Below are positions 7,707 to 16,807 of a DNA stretch of 64,000 bases, one piece after another. How positions within the stretch are numbered: the stretch's first letter is position 1; each line of letters opens with the position of its first letter. The position numbers were made by a program, and so were the translations under genes. The DNA is from Microbacterium sp. 1.5R (GTDB taxonomy: Bacteria; Actinomycetota; Actinomycetes; Actinomycetales; Microbacteriaceae), in NCBI RefSeq assembly GCF_007667425.1, contig NZ_VDRC01000001.1, positions 1,270,595-1,334,594 of the forward strand. Direction: 5' to 3'. Under the pieces are notes generated by a model. That model ran no database searches, was not told the origin of the DNA, and saw only the letters and a list, made by a program, of their open reading frames with translations.

Positions 7707-8452
7707 CCACCGACACGATCCGCGTCCTCCTGGTCGACGACCACGCCATGCTGCGCGCGGGGTTCCGCACGATCCTCGACTCGCAACCGGACATCGCCGT
7801 CGTGGGCGAGGCGGCAACCGGTGCAGAGGCCGTCGCGAAGGCCGCGGCGCTGCGCCCCGACGTCATCACGATGGACGTGCAGATGCCCGACATGGACGGC
7901 ATCGAGGCCACCCGCCTGATCGTCGCCGACCCCACCGTCTCCGCGTCCATCGCGATCGTCACGACCTTCGACCGCGACGACTACCTCTACCAGGCGCTGG
8001 ATGCCGGGGCGAGCGGCTTCCTCCTGAAGAACGCCGGCGCAGACGACCTCCTCGCGGCCGTCAGGGCGCTCGCGGCGGGTGACGGCATGCTCGCCCCCGA
8101 GGTGACGCGGCGGGTGCTCGCGCGGTTCTCGACGGCATCCGCTCCGATCGGCTCCGTCGGCGCGCGCGCGTCGGGAGAAGCACCTCGGCAGGCGGTCACT
8201 CCGCCCGCTGGGGCTGCTCCGCTGCCTCGCCTGCAGCCGCTCGGGGCGGCCGCGCTCAGCGAGCCCCTCACCGACCGTGAGGCGGAGGTCCTGGCGCAGC
8301 TCGCCGACGCCCGCACCAACGCCGAGATAGCCGCGGCGCTGTTCATCGGCGAGGCGACGGTGAAGACGCACGTCTCCCGCATCCTCCAGAAGCTCGGCGC
8401 CAGGGACCGCGTGCAGGCGGTCGTGATGGCATACCGGCTCGGACTCGCCTGA
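7703..8452 (+). CDS. LuxR-type response regulator
   Basis: A 249-residue response regulator. The receiver domain has the acidic pair DD at residues 12-13, phospho-acceptor Asp58 in ITMDVQMPDMDG and the conserved Lys in FLLKNAG. The C-terminal LuxR helix-turn-helix reads LTDREAEVLAQLADARTNAEI then ATVKTHVSRILQKLGARDR. Between them is an unusually long Ala/Pro-rich linker of about 40 residues. The GTG start overlaps the kinase stop by 4 nt, so the pair is coupled. The BenE-like gene downstream has its own promoter. Confidence 0.94.
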   Translation: MTTDTIRVLLVDDHAMLRAGFRTILDSQPDIAVVGEAATGAEAVAKAAALRPDVITMDVQMPDMDGIEATRLIVADPTVSASIAIVTTFDRDDYLYQALDAGASGFLLKNAGADDLLAAVRALAAGDGMLAPEVTRRVLARFSTASAPIGSVGARASGEAPRQAVTPPAGAAPLPRLQPLGAAALSEPLTDREAEVLAQLADARTNAEIAAALFIGEATVKTHVSRILQKLGARDRVQAVVMAYRLGLA

Positions 8453-8463
8453 CGGCATCCCGC

Positions 8464-8469
8464 TACTCT
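8464..8469 (+). promoter_or_regulatory. -10 box for leaderless BenE-like transcript
   Basis: TACTCT ends 6 nt before the GTG at 8476. The spacer also contains GGAGG, too close to the start to be a normal ribosome-binding site. Confidence 0.5.
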
Positions 8470-8475
8470 CGGAGG

Positions 8476-9669
8476 GTGACCGCTCCCCCGCCCCGCTCCT
8501 CACCGGCCCGGCCGGTCCTGGCCGGGGTGGTCACGGCACTCGTGGGCTTCACGAGTTCGTTCGCCGTCGTGCTCACCGGCCTCGGCGCGGTCGGTGCGAG
8601 CCCCGTCGAGGCGGCCAGCGGACTGCTCGTCCTGTGCCTCACCATGGGTCTCGCCTGCATCGTGCTCGCGTGGCGGTACCGCATGCCGATCACCGTCGCG
8701 TGGTCGACCCCCGGCGCGGCTCTCCTCGCGGCGACCGGCGCCGTCGAGGGTGGCTGGCCAGCGGCGATCGGCGCCTTTCTCGTCGCGGCGGCCCTGATCC
8801 TGCTGACCGCGCTGTGGCCGGCGCTCGGCGCGCTGATCGCCCGCATCCCGCCGTCCATCGCGCAGGCCATGCTCGCCGGCGTGCTGCTGCCGCTGTGTCT
8901 CGCGCCCATCACCGGACTGGTGGCGAACCCGTGGGGCGTCGTGCCGGTCGTGCTGACCTGGCTGGTGTTCGCACGCCTCGCACCCCGATGGGCGGTGCCG
9001 CTCGCCTTCGTCGCCGCGGCCGTGGTCGTCGCGATCTCCCTCGTGCAGGCCGGCGCCCCCGTGGATGCCGGCCTGCTGCTGCCCCGCATCGAGCTCACCG
9101 CCCCCGTCTTCACGGTCGGCGCCCTCGTCGGCATCGCCCTGCCGCTGTTCATCGTCACGATGGCGTCGCAGAACGTGCCTGGCATCGCTATCATGCGCAG
9201 CTTCGGGTACGAGGTGCCGTGGCGTCCCGCCATGCTCGTGACCGGTGTCGGCACCGCGGTCGGCGCTGTCGCCGGGGGCCACGCGATCAACCTCGCAGCG
9301 ATCAGCGCCGCTCTCGCGGCATCCCCCGAGGCCGACCCCGATCGCGACCGCCGCTGGGTCGCCGGCGTCTCGACCGGGGCGTCGTACCTCGTGCTGGGCG
9401 CGTTCTCGGCGGCGTTCGCCGCGCTGGTGCTGCTCGCACCGGATGCCGTGATCCCCGCCGTCGCCGGGCTCGCCCTGTTCGGCGCCTTCGGGTCGTCGGT
9501 GCAGCAGGCGATCGACGACCCCGCCGAGCGCATCCCCGCGGTGGTCACATTCCTCGTCGCGGCGTCGGGCATCGCCGTGCTCGGGGTGAGCGCGGCCTTC
9601 TGGGCCCTCGTCGCCGGACTCCTCGTGCGCAGCGCGCTGCATGTCGGCCGACGTGGCGGGTCGCGTTAG
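8476..9669 (+). CDS. BenE family (benzoate/H+ symporter-like) transporter
   Basis: A 397-residue polytopic membrane protein. It matches the BenE family in order: VLAGVVTALVGFTSSFAVVLTGL at the N-terminus, MPITVAWSTPGAALLA, RIPPSIAQAMLAGVLLPLCLAPI, and MASQNVPGIAIMRSFGY about two-thirds along. About 12 membrane segments are expected. The family imports benzoate or related aromatic acids with protons. No aromatic-degradation gene lies nearby, so the substrate is open. The start is fixed by the -10 box at leaderless spacing. Confidence 0.88.
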   Translation: MTAPPPRSSPARPVLAGVVTALVGFTSSFAVVLTGLGAVGASPVEAASGLLVLCLTMGLACIVLAWRYRMPITVAWSTPGAALLAATGAVEGGWPAAIGAFLVAAALILLTALWPALGALIARIPPSIAQAMLAGVLLPLCLAPITGLVANPWGVVPVVLTWLVFARLAPRWAVPLAFVAAAVVVAISLVQAGAPVDAGLLLPRIELTAPVFTVGALVGIALPLFIVTMASQNVPGIAIMRSFGYEVPWRPAMLVTGVGTAVGAVAGGHAINLAAISAALAASPEADPDRDRRWVAGVSTGASYLVLGAFSAAFAALVLLAPDAVIPAVAGLALFGAFGSSVQQAIDDPAERIPAVVTFLVAASGIAVLGVSAAFWALVAGLLVRSALHVGRRGGSR

Positions 9670-9672
9670 CGT
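9667..9672 (+). promoter_or_regulatory. -10 box for leaderless transcript of the 9679 gene
   Basis: TAGCGT ends 6 nt before the GTG at 9679; its first three bases are the stop codon of the BenE-like gene. Confidence 0.5.
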
Positions 9673-9678
9673 GGACGC

Positions 9679-10932
9679 GTGAGCCTCCCCCCGCCCGTCG
9701 CCCCCCCGTCCGGCACCCCCGGCTTCTTCGACGCCCGCGCACTGATCGATCCGGTGAACCCCGCCGAGGTCGACGCGTTCGCCCGCGAGCTCCGGCGGGC
9801 GAACCCCACGAAGGCCTCGCAGGTCGTGGCGTGGATCCTCGTGGTCGTGTCGGTGCTGCTGATCGTCCCGGTGGCTGGAGTGCTGCTCCTGGGAATCGGC
9901 TACGCGATCGGGCGCGATGCAGGTGTTCTCGTGGGCGCGCTCCTCGGGCTGCTGCTGTTCGGCGGGCTCACCGTCGGCCTGATAGCACTCGTGCGGCGAG
10001 CCAACCGTCAGCGCGCGCTCACGCGCTTCCGCCTCTCCCGCTTCGCGGCATCGAACGCGCTCGCCTACCTCGACCGCATCGAAGAGCCGCCCCTGCCCGG
10101 CCTCATCTTCCAGACCGGATCCGGCCGGGTCTCGACCGACGTGCTGCGGGGCACGAGTCCGCGGTTCGTGGAGTTCGGCAACTACCAGTACACGACGAGC
10201 AACGGCAAGCAGAGCCAGACCCACAAGTGGGGATACGTCGCCGTGAAACTCGACGTGCCGCTGCCGAACATCCTGCTCGACGCGCTGGGCAACAACACGC
10301 TCGGCAGCAGCCTGGCCGGAGGCTTCCGCCGCGATCAGCGGCTGTCGCTCGAGGGCGACTTCGACCGGTACTTCTCGCTGTACTGCCCCTCCGGCTACGA
10401 GACCGACGCGCTCTATCTGTTCACACCGGACGTGATGGCGCGCTTCATCGATCACGCGGCCGAGCTCGACGTCGAGATCGTGGACGACTGGCTCTTCCTC
10501 TACACGCGCCGCGAGGCGTCGACGCTCGACCCGGCGACCTGGGCGTGGCTCTTCGGCGCGGTCGGCGCACTGCTCGTGAAGCTCGATCAGTGGGCGCGCT
10601 GGCGCGACGAGCGGCTGCGCGCGCAGGGGGCGAGCCCGCAGCATCCGTCGCTCCCGGCTTCGTCCGGAGTGCCGGCGCCCTGGCCGGCCGGGGTGCCCGG
10701 GTCGTCCGGGGCGCCCGCGCCGTCCGGGGTGCCTGCGCCGTCCGGGGCCGCGCTGCCCTTCGCAGCGCCCGCCGGCGTGCTGACGCCTCCGCCGGTCGGA
10801 ATCGCTCCGCCGGGCCGGCGCCTTCGCCGACGCAGCCCGTGGGTCGCCGTCGTCGTCATCCTCGGGGCGGTGTTCTTCGTGACGACGGCGCCGTTCGCGC
10901 TCGGCATCCTGGTGTTCCTCACCTCGCGCTGA
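9679..10932 (+). CDS. membrane protein of unknown function (DUF3137-like theme)
   Basis: I do not recognise this 417-residue protein with certainty. It has two TM helices at residues about 50-110, then a soluble domain, a Pro/Ala/Gly/Ser-rich linker (about 325-380, repeats of SSGVPAPxxAGVP), and one last TM helix at the C-terminus. The block LEGDFDRYFSLYCPSGYETDALYLFTPDVMARF resembles DUF3137 proteins, which I know only as a conserved family. The linker DNA contains repeated GCGCCGTCCGGGG words. It seems to be transcribed alone from its own -10 box. Confidence 0.7.
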   Translation: MSLPPPVAPPSGTPGFFDARALIDPVNPAEVDAFARELRRANPTKASQVVAWILVVVSVLLIVPVAGVLLLGIGYAIGRDAGVLVGALLGLLLFGGLTVGLIALVRRANRQRALTRFRLSRFAASNALAYLDRIEEPPLPGLIFQTGSGRVSTDVLRGTSPRFVEFGNYQYTTSNGKQSQTHKWGYVAVKLDVPLPNILLDALGNNTLGSSLAGGFRRDQRLSLEGDFDRYFSLYCPSGYETDALYLFTPDVMARFIDHAAELDVEIVDDWLFLYTRREASTLDPATWAWLFGAVGALLVKLDQWARWRDERLRAQGASPQHPSLPASSGVPAPWPAGVPGSSGAPAPSGVPAPSGAALPFAAPAGVLTPPPVGIAPPGRRLRRRSPWVAVVVILGAVFFVTTAPFALGILVFLTSR

Positions 10933-10970
10933 TCCTGTTCCCGCAGGCTCTCGCCGTGTCCTCCGCACGG

Positions 10971-10985
10971 CGGAGCGACGCTCCG
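10971..10985 (+). terminator. possible weak terminator hairpin
   Basis: CGGAGC-GAC-GCTCCG forms a 6-bp stem with a 3-nt loop, 38 nt after the stop of the unknown membrane protein. No U-run follows, so this is tentative. Confidence 0.3.
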
Positions 10986-11039
10986 GCGGCCCCCTGACGA
11001 TCCGCCGCTCGGGGGATGCCCGGGGCGCCACCTCCGCCC

Positions 11040-11045
11040 TAGCGT
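11040..11045 (+). promoter_or_regulatory. -10 box for ABC-2 exporter operon
   Basis: TAGCGT ends 7 nt before the ATG at 11053. GAGGAG lies between, so a very short leader or leaderless transcript is likely. Confidence 0.5.
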
Positions 11046-11052
11046 GAGGAGC

Positions 11053-11946
11053 ATGACAGGACAGCTCGTACTCACCGGCATCACCAAGAGCTACGGCTCT
11101 CGGCGCGTGCTCGACGACGTCTCGTTCGAGGTGGCCCCCGGCCGCCTCACGGGGTTCGTCGGCGGCAACGGCGCAGGCAAGACCACCACCATGCGGATCG
11201 TCCTCGGACTCCTCTCCGCCGACGGCGGCACCGTCGCCCTCGATGGCCGGCCGCTCACCGGCGACCAGCGCAGCCACTTCGGGTACATGCCAGAGGAGCG
11301 AGGGCTGTACCCGAAGATGAAGGTGCTCGAGCAGATCGTGTACCTCGCCCGGCTGCACGGCTTCAGCAAGCCGGATGCCACGGCGCGCGCGACCGCTCTG
11401 CTCACCGAACTGGGACTCGAGGAGCGCCTGGACGACACCATCGAGGCGCTGTCGCTCGGCAACCAGCAGCGCGCGCAGATCGCCGCCGCCCTCGTGCACG
11501 ACCCCGAGGTGCTGATCCTCGACGAGCCGTTCTCGGGCCTCGACCCGCTCGCCGTCGACGTCGTCGCCTCCGTGCTGCAGTCGTCGGCCGCGAAGGGCGC
11601 GTCGATCCTGTTCTCGTCGCACCAGCTCGACGTGGTCGAACGGCTCTGCGACGACCTCGTGATCCTCGCCGGTGGACAGATCCGCGCCGCGGGGTCCCGC
11701 GACGGGCTGCGCGCGGAGCACGCCGGCAGTCGCTACGAGCTCGTCTCCTCGGGGGATGCCGGGTGGCTGCGCGCCGAGCCGGGCGTCACCGTCGTCGACT
11801 TCGAAGGCGGCTACGCCCTGTTCGACGCCGACGGGGCCGAGACCGCGCAGCGCGTGCTGCGCACTGCCGTGGAGCGCGGTGATGTCGCGAGCTTCGCGCC
11901 GAAGCATCCGTCCCTCGCCCAGATCTTCAAGGAGGTCATCCAGTGA
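11053..11946 (+). CDS. ABC transporter ATP-binding protein (NatA/YhaQ type)
   Basis: A 297-residue ATPase of the ABC-2 exporter class. Walker A is GGNGAGKTT (about residues 37-45), the signature is LSLGNQQRAQIA, Walker B is VLILDEPFSGLDPLA, and the switch His is in SSHQLDVVERLCD. A C-terminal extension of about 80 residues is typical of the NatA/DrrA-like group. I choose the ATG at 11053, preceded by GAGGAG and a TAGCGT box, over the GTG at 11044. Its stop overlaps the permease start as GTGA. It probably powers export of an ion, lipid or drug; the substrate is unknown. Confidence 0.92.
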   Translation: MTGQLVLTGITKSYGSRRVLDDVSFEVAPGRLTGFVGGNGAGKTTTMRIVLGLLSADGGTVALDGRPLTGDQRSHFGYMPEERGLYPKMKVLEQIVYLARLHGFSKPDATARATALLTELGLEERLDDTIEALSLGNQQRAQIAAALVHDPEVLILDEPFSGLDPLAVDVVASVLQSSAAKGASILFSSHQLDVVERLCDDLVILAGGQIRAAGSRDGLRAEHAGSRYELVSSGDAGWLRAEPGVTVVDFEGGYALFDADGAETAQRVLRTAVERGDVASFAPKHPSLAQIFKEVIQ

Positions 11947-13058
11947 GTACGTCCACCCCGTCCCGTGGTCCCGCCCGTTCGAGCACGCAGGCGTCGATGA
12001 TCTGGCTCGTCGCCGAGCGCGAGATCGGATCGAAGCTGCGCAGCAAGGCGTTTTTGATCTCGACCGGAGTGCTGCTTCTCATCGCGCTCGCCGGCATCGT
12101 GATCGGCGGCTTCGCGAGCAAGAACGCCGCAGCGGAGTCGATGCCCGTCGCGGTGACGTCGGAGACGGCGTCCGTCGTGTCGGCGCTGCCGAACGTCGAG
12201 GCCACCGAGGTCGCCGACACCGCCGCCGCCGAAGAGCTGCTGCGCTCCGAGAAGGTCGACGCCGCTGTCGTGCCGGGTGAGGGTGCGACCGGCCTCACGG
12301 TCATCGCCCTCAAAGACGCTCCGAGCGGCCTCGTGTCGGCGCTCTCGCAGGCGCCCGAGGTGCAGATCCTCGAGCCGGCGACGACGAACCCGCTGCTGCG
12401 CTACTTCATCGCCATCGGCTTCGGCATCGTCTTCATGATGGCCGCGGCGACCTTCGGCGGCACGATCGCGCAGAGCGTCGTCGAGGAGAAGCAGACCCGC
12501 GTGGTGGAGATCCTGCTGTCGACGATCTCTTCTCGCACGCTGCTCGCGGGCAAGGTGATCGGCAACACCGTGCTGGCGATGGGCCAGATCCTCGCCCTCG
12601 CGGCGATAGCGACGATCGGCCTCACGGCGACCGGTCAGAGCGAGGTGCTCGCGACCCTCGGCGCCCCGATCATCTGGTTCGCGGTGTTCTTCCTGTTCGG
12701 GTTCATCCTGCTCGCGTCGATGTTCGCCGCCGCCGCGTCGATGGTCTCCCGCCAGGAGGACATCGGCTCGACGACGACGCCGATCACGATGCTGATTATG
12801 GCGCCGTACATCCTGGTCATCGTCTTCAATGACAACCCGCTGGTGCTGACGATCATGTCTTACGTGCCGTTCTCGGCGCCCGTCGGCATGCCGATGCGCC
12901 TCTTCGTCGGAGAGGCCCAGTGGTGGGAGCCCCTGCTGAGCCTCGTGATCCTGCTCGTCGGCTGCGTGGTGGCGATCGCGGTCGGCGCGAAGATCTACGA
13001 GAACTCGCTGCTGCGCATGGGCAGCAGGGTCAAGCTCGGGGAGGCGCTGCGCGGCTGA
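11943..13058 (+). CDS. ABC-2 type transporter permease (NatB/YhaP type)
   Basis: A 371-residue permease partner of the preceding ATPase. One TM helix follows a short cytoplasmic start (IGSKLRSKAFLISTGVLLLIALAGIVIGGF). A large external domain (about residues 60-150) and five to six TM helices follow. QSVVEEKQTRVVEILLSTISSRTLLAGKVIGN is the characteristic coupling block of the ABC-2/NatB family. The GTG start overlaps the ATPase stop by 4 nt. An 82-nt nested palindrome lies after it, before the convergent putA gene. Confidence 0.9.
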   Translation: MSTSTPSRGPARSSTQASMIWLVAEREIGSKLRSKAFLISTGVLLLIALAGIVIGGFASKNAAAESMPVAVTSETASVVSALPNVEATEVADTAAAEELLRSEKVDAAVVPGEGATGLTVIALKDAPSGLVSALSQAPEVQILEPATTNPLLRYFIAIGFGIVFMMAAATFGGTIAQSVVEEKQTRVVEILLSTISSRTLLAGKVIGNTVLAMGQILALAAIATIGLTATGQSEVLATLGAPIIWFAVFFLFGFILLASMFAAAASMVSRQEDIGSTTTPITMLIMAPYILVIVFNDNPLVLTIMSYVPFSAPVGMPMRLFVGEAQWWEPLLSLVILLVGCVVAIAVGAKIYENSLLRMGSRVKLGEALRG

Positions 13059-13084
13059 GTATCCGTTCGACATCTCCTCTCTCC

Positions 13085-13166
13085 GCTGACGCCCCTGTTC
13101 AGCTCCGAGGCCCCCGCTCGTTCACGTGAACGAGCGGGGGCCTCGGCATTCAGACGGGGCGTCGCG
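13085..13166. terminator. 82-nt nested palindrome element, copy 1 (bidirectional terminator)
   Basis: An inner perfect 42-bp palindrome (13105-13146, centred on CACGTG) is flanked symmetrically, 9 nt away on each side, by outer arms GACGCCCC (13088-13095) and GGGGCGTC (13156-13163). It lies between the convergent ABC permease and putA genes and aligns without gaps with the elements at 18481 and 24363. Confidence 0.75.
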
Positions 13167-13187
13167 CTTCAGAGGAGGCGCGCTACC

Positions 13188-16100
13188 TCAGAGCAGGCCG
13201 TCGGAGAGGGTCGTCGGGTTGCCGAAGCGGTGGTTCGTGATCGACACCGCCTGCTCGTGCAGGAACGGCAGCATCTCGACCCGTCCGGCACCCGTCACCG
13301 CGTGCGACCACACGGCCACGTCGGGAGTCCCGCCCAGCGCCTCGAACAGCGTCGCGACCTCGCCGCCGACCAGACGCAGGCGGCGCCAGCTGTGCTCGGC
13401 CTTCGCCGCGGTCTTGGCGTAGCGCTTGACCCAGGCGGCGTCCTTGTCGTGCGAGACGGTCACGCCGGCGGCTCGCAGCGCCTTCTCGACACGCGACGGC
13501 AGAGCGGCGGCCGACACCGTGAACGGGCTGCCGCTGCGCAGAGCTGCGGCGATCACCCGGATGCCCTCGACGAGCGGCGCGCCCTCGGCGATGCGCACAT
13601 CGACATCGACCGGACGGTACCGGAACACGTTGCGCTCCACGCCGAGGCCGGACTTGTCCGAGACGACGCCGAACTCGGAGGTCCACGCGCGCTCGTCGGA
13701 GGCGGCGGCGCGGTGCAGCCATTCGATCTCGACGGCGTCGAGGTCGGCAGCCGCGGCGCTCATCAGCGACTCGACGACGGGCGTGGTCGCCGCACCGGGG
13801 GCGGCGGCCGGCAGCTCGGCCGGGGTCCACTCGCCGAGACCGAACAGATAGTTGGGTCCTCCGGCCTTCGCTCCGGCGCCGACGGCCGAGCGCTTCCAGC
13901 CGCCGAACGGCTGCCGCTGCACGATCGCACCCGTGATCCCACGGTTCACGTAGAGGTTGCCGGCGTCGACCCGGTCGATCCACGTCGCGACCTCGTCGGA
14001 GTCGAGCGAGTGGATGCCGGCGGTGAGGCCGTAGTCCACCGCGTTCTGCAGCCGGATGGCCTCGTCGAGGTCCTTCGCACGCATGATGCCGAGCACGGGG
14101 CCGAAGAACTCGGTCAGGTGCGTGGTCGACCCCGGCGCGACGCCGATCTTGACGCCCGGCGTCCACTGGCGCCCCTCGGTGTCGAGCTTCTTGGGTTCGA
14201 CGAGCCACCGCTCGCCCTTGTCGAGCGTCGTCAGCGCGGTCAGCAGCTTGCCGTTCGCCGGCTCGATGATCGGGCCCATCTGCGTCGCGGGGTCGTCGGG
14301 CAGGCCGACGCGCATCGAGGTGACGGCGTCGACGAGCTGGCGCTCGAAGCGCGCGGAGTCGGCGACCGACCCCACGAGGATCGCGAGCGACGCGGCCGAG
14401 CACTTCTGCCCCGCGTGACCGAACGCGCTGCGGGCGACGTCGGCGGCCGCGAGGTCGAGATCGGCCGAAGGGGTGACGATGATCGCGTTCTTGCCGCTCG
14501 TCTCGGCGAGCAGCGGCAGGTCTGCGCGGAACGAGCGGAACAGCTGCGCCGTCTCGTAGGCACCGGTCAGGATCACGCGGTCGACGGCCGGGCTCGCGAC
14601 GAGCTGCGTGCCGAGGTCGCGGTTCGCCAGGTCGACGAGGGCGAGCAGCTCGGTCGGCACCCCGGCCGCCCACAACGCCTCGACCATGACCGCACCGCAG
14701 CGCTGGGTGAGCTTGGCCGGCTTGATGATGACGCCCGAGCCGGAGGCGAGACCGGCGAGCACGCCGCCGGCGGGGATCGCGACGGGGAAGTTCCACGGCG
14801 GGGTCACGACCGTGACCTTCGACGGCACGAACTCCGCCCCAGTGATGTTCTCGAGGTCGAGCGCGCGCTCCGCGTAGTAGTGCGCGAAGTCGATCGCCTC
14901 GCTGACCTCGGGGTCCGCCTCGGCGATGGTCTTTCCCGCCTCGTGCGCCATGATCTCGATCAGCTGCGCACGACGGGCGGCGAGCTCGTCGCCTGCGCGG
15001 TGCAGGATCGCCGCACGCTCGGATGCCGGACGCGCGGCCCACTTCTCGGCAGCGCTCTGCACGGTGGCGAAGACGCCGTCGAGCTGCGCCTCCGCGTCGA
15101 CGCGCGCCGCGGCGATGGCGTCGAGACCGAGCGTCGAGCCGACGGAGCGCTGCAGGATCTCGCGGCCCCACGCGCGGTTCGCGGCGATCGCGGGGTCGGT
15201 GTCGGACTGATTGTGGAAGCCCGTCGTCACGGCATCCGTCGGCTCCTCCGCCGTGCGGTCCTGCACCCGGTTCGCCGACGGCACCGACGGGTCGGCGACG
15301 AGCGCGGCGAGCGAGCGTTCGAAGCGCTCACGCTCGCGGGTGAGCAGCTGCGGGTTCGAGGCGAGCTCGAACACGGCCGACATGAAGTTCTCGGGGCTGG
15401 CGTTCTCTTCGAGGCGACGAACGAGGTACGCGATCGCGACGTCGAACTCTGCCGGGTTCACGACCGGTGTGTAGAGCAGCAGGCGACCGACGTCCTTGCG
15501 GACGGCCTCGGCCTGACCGGTCGCCATGCCGAGCAGCATCTCGTACTCCACGGCGTCGGTGACGCCGCGCGACTTCGCGAGCAGCCAGGTGTACGCGATG
15601 TCGAAGAGGTTGTGACCGGCGACGCCGATGCGCACCGCGTCCAGTCGCTCCGGCGTCATGGCCCAGTCGAGCACGCGCTTGTAGTTGGTGTCGGAGTCCT
15701 GCTTGGTGCCGTAGGTCGCGAGCGGCCAGTCGTGGATCTTCGAGTCGACCTCCTCCATCGCGAGGTTCGCGCCCTTGACGACGCGCACCTTGATGGGTGC
15801 GCCGCCCTTCGCGCGGCGCGCGGCGGCCCACTCCTGCAGACGCTGCATCGCGCCGAGGGCGTCGGGGAGGTACGCCTGCAGCACGATGCCGGCCTCGAGG
15901 TTCTCGAGACCCGGCTGGTCGAGGATGCTGGTGAACGCCGCGATGGTCAGGTCGAGGTCGCGGTACTCCTCCATGTCGAGGTTGATGAACTTCGCCTTGC
16001 CCGCGGCCTCCGCGGTGGCGGCGAGACGGTAGAGCGGGGTGAGCTTCTCGACGACGTCGGCGACGGCCTCGTCGAACGACCACATGGAGAGCTGGCTGAC

Positions 16101-16661
16101 GACGCTCGACACCTTGATCGAGACGTAGTCGACGTCGGCGCGGGCGAGGAAGTCGTGGGTGCCCTGCAGGCGGCGACCGGCCTCGCGCTCGCCGAGCACG
16201 GCCTCGCCGAGCAGGTTGAGGTTCAGGCGGTTGCCGCCCTTGCGCAGCTTCGCGATCGCGGGGCCGAGCTTCGAGGGCGTCGCGTCGAGCACGAGGTGGC
16301 CGACCATCGCACGCAGCACGCGACGCGAGATCGGCACGACGACGCCGGGCAGCTTGGGGGCGAAGAACCCGCCGGCCTTGATCGCCGCGCGCAGGTAGCC
16401 GGGCAGCAGCGTCGGGGTGATGTCCGAGAGCTCGGCGAGCGTGCGGCCGGCGACGCCGAGGTCTTCGGGGCGCATGACGCCGTCGACGAAGCCGACCGTG
16501 AAGGCCAGCCCGTTCGGGTCCTTCAGCACCTCGGAGAGCCGCTCGGCGGCGGGCTCGACGGGGTGGGTCTCGCTCTCGGTGAGCCAGCGCTGCACGAGGG
16601 CGGCGACCTCGTCGGTGCGCGGAGTGGTGTCGGGGGTGGTGGTGTCGGCGGCGACAGTCAT
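13188..16661 (-). CDS. putA: bifunctional proline dehydrogenase / L-glutamate-gamma-semialdehyde dehydrogenase
   Basis: A 1157-residue PutA that oxidises proline to glutamate in two steps (FAD-linked proline dehydrogenase, then NAD-linked P5C dehydrogenase). No N-terminal DNA-binding domain is present, so it is not a trifunctional PutA. The PRODH barrel spans about residues 60-460 with VKGANLAMEEVDS and YNRxL-like motifs. The aldehyde dehydrogenase domain spans about 540-990, with LAETSGKNAIIV (general base Glu) and FGHAGQKCSAASLAIL (catalytic Cys). A C-terminal extension of about 150 residues follows. The ATG at 16661 follows GGAAGGT. It is divergent from a LysR gene that probably controls it. 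Confidence 0.95.
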   Translation of the reverse strand: MTVAADTTTPDTTPRTDEVAALVQRWLTESETHPVEPAAERLSEVLKDPNGLAFTVGFVDGVMRPEDLGVAGRTLAELSDITPTLLPGYLRAAIKAGGFFAPKLPGVVVPISRRVLRAMVGHLVLDATPSKLGPAIAKLRKGGNRLNLNLLGEAVLGEREAGRRLQGTHDFLARADVDYVSIKVSSVVSQLSMWSFDEAVADVVEKLTPLYRLAATAEAAGKAKFINLDMEEYRDLDLTIAAFTSILDQPGLENLEAGIVLQAYLPDALGAMQRLQEWAAARRAKGGAPIKVRVVKGANLAMEEVDSKIHDWPLATYGTKQDSDTNYKRVLDWAMTPERLDAVRIGVAGHNLFDIAYTWLLAKSRGVTDAVEYEMLLGMATGQAEAVRKDVGRLLLYTPVVNPAEFDVAIAYLVRRLEENASPENFMSAVFELASNPQLLTRERERFERSLAALVADPSVPSANRVQDRTAEEPTDAVTTGFHNQSDTDPAIAANRAWGREILQRSVGSTLGLDAIAAARVDAEAQLDGVFATVQSAAEKWAARPASERAAILHRAGDELAARRAQLIEIMAHEAGKTIAEADPEVSEAIDFAHYYAERALDLENITGAEFVPSKVTVVTPPWNFPVAIPAGGVLAGLASGSGVIIKPAKLTQRCGAVMVEALWAAGVPTELLALVDLANRDLGTQLVASPAVDRVILTGAYETAQLFRSFRADLPLLAETSGKNAIIVTPSADLDLAAADVARSAFGHAGQKCSAASLAILVGSVADSARFERQLVDAVTSMRVGLPDDPATQMGPIIEPANGKLLTALTTLDKGERWLVEPKKLDTEGRQWTPGVKIGVAPGSTTHLTEFFGPVLGIMRAKDLDEAIRLQNAVDYGLTAGIHSLDSDEVATWIDRVDAGNLYVNRGITGAIVQRQPFGGWKRSAVGAGAKAGGPNYLFGLGEWTPAELPAAAPGAATTPVVESLMSAAAADLDAVEIEWLHRAAASDERAWTSEFGVVSDKSGLGVERNVFRYRPVDVDVRIAEGAPLVEGIRVIAAALRSGSPFTVSAAALPSRVEKALRAAGVTVSHDKDAAWVKRYAKTAAKAEHSWRRLRLVGGEVATLFEALGGTPDVAVWSHAVTGAGRVEMLPFLHEQAVSITNHRFGNPTTLSDGLL

Positions 16662-16764
16662 CGGGAGACCTTCCAGGGGGATCGCGCGTGCGGGTGCGTG
16701 CGTGGCTCGATCATTGTCAGACGCCGCAGTAGGCTACGTCTATCAATCGATCCGCGCGATAACC

Positions 16765-16781
16765 GTTCAGTCGAGCTGAAC
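16765..16781. promoter_or_regulatory. LysR-type dyad between putA and the LysR gene
   Basis: GTTCAG-TCGAG-CTGAAC is a perfect 6-bp dyad containing the T-N11-A pattern of LysR sites. It lies 27 nt before the LysR start and about 100 nt before putA, well placed for autoregulation and control of putA. Confidence 0.5.
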
Positions 16782-16807
16782 AATTCGCGCCCGTGCCGGG
16801 AGTCGCG

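Noticed and set aside
8500..11907. A minus-strand open frame of over 1100 codons opposite the BenE-like, unknown and ABC genes
   Set aside because: It is a high-GC shadow: the plus-strand genes have clear families, starts and -10 boxes, while the antisense product is Arg/Asp/Glu-rich with no recognisable domain.
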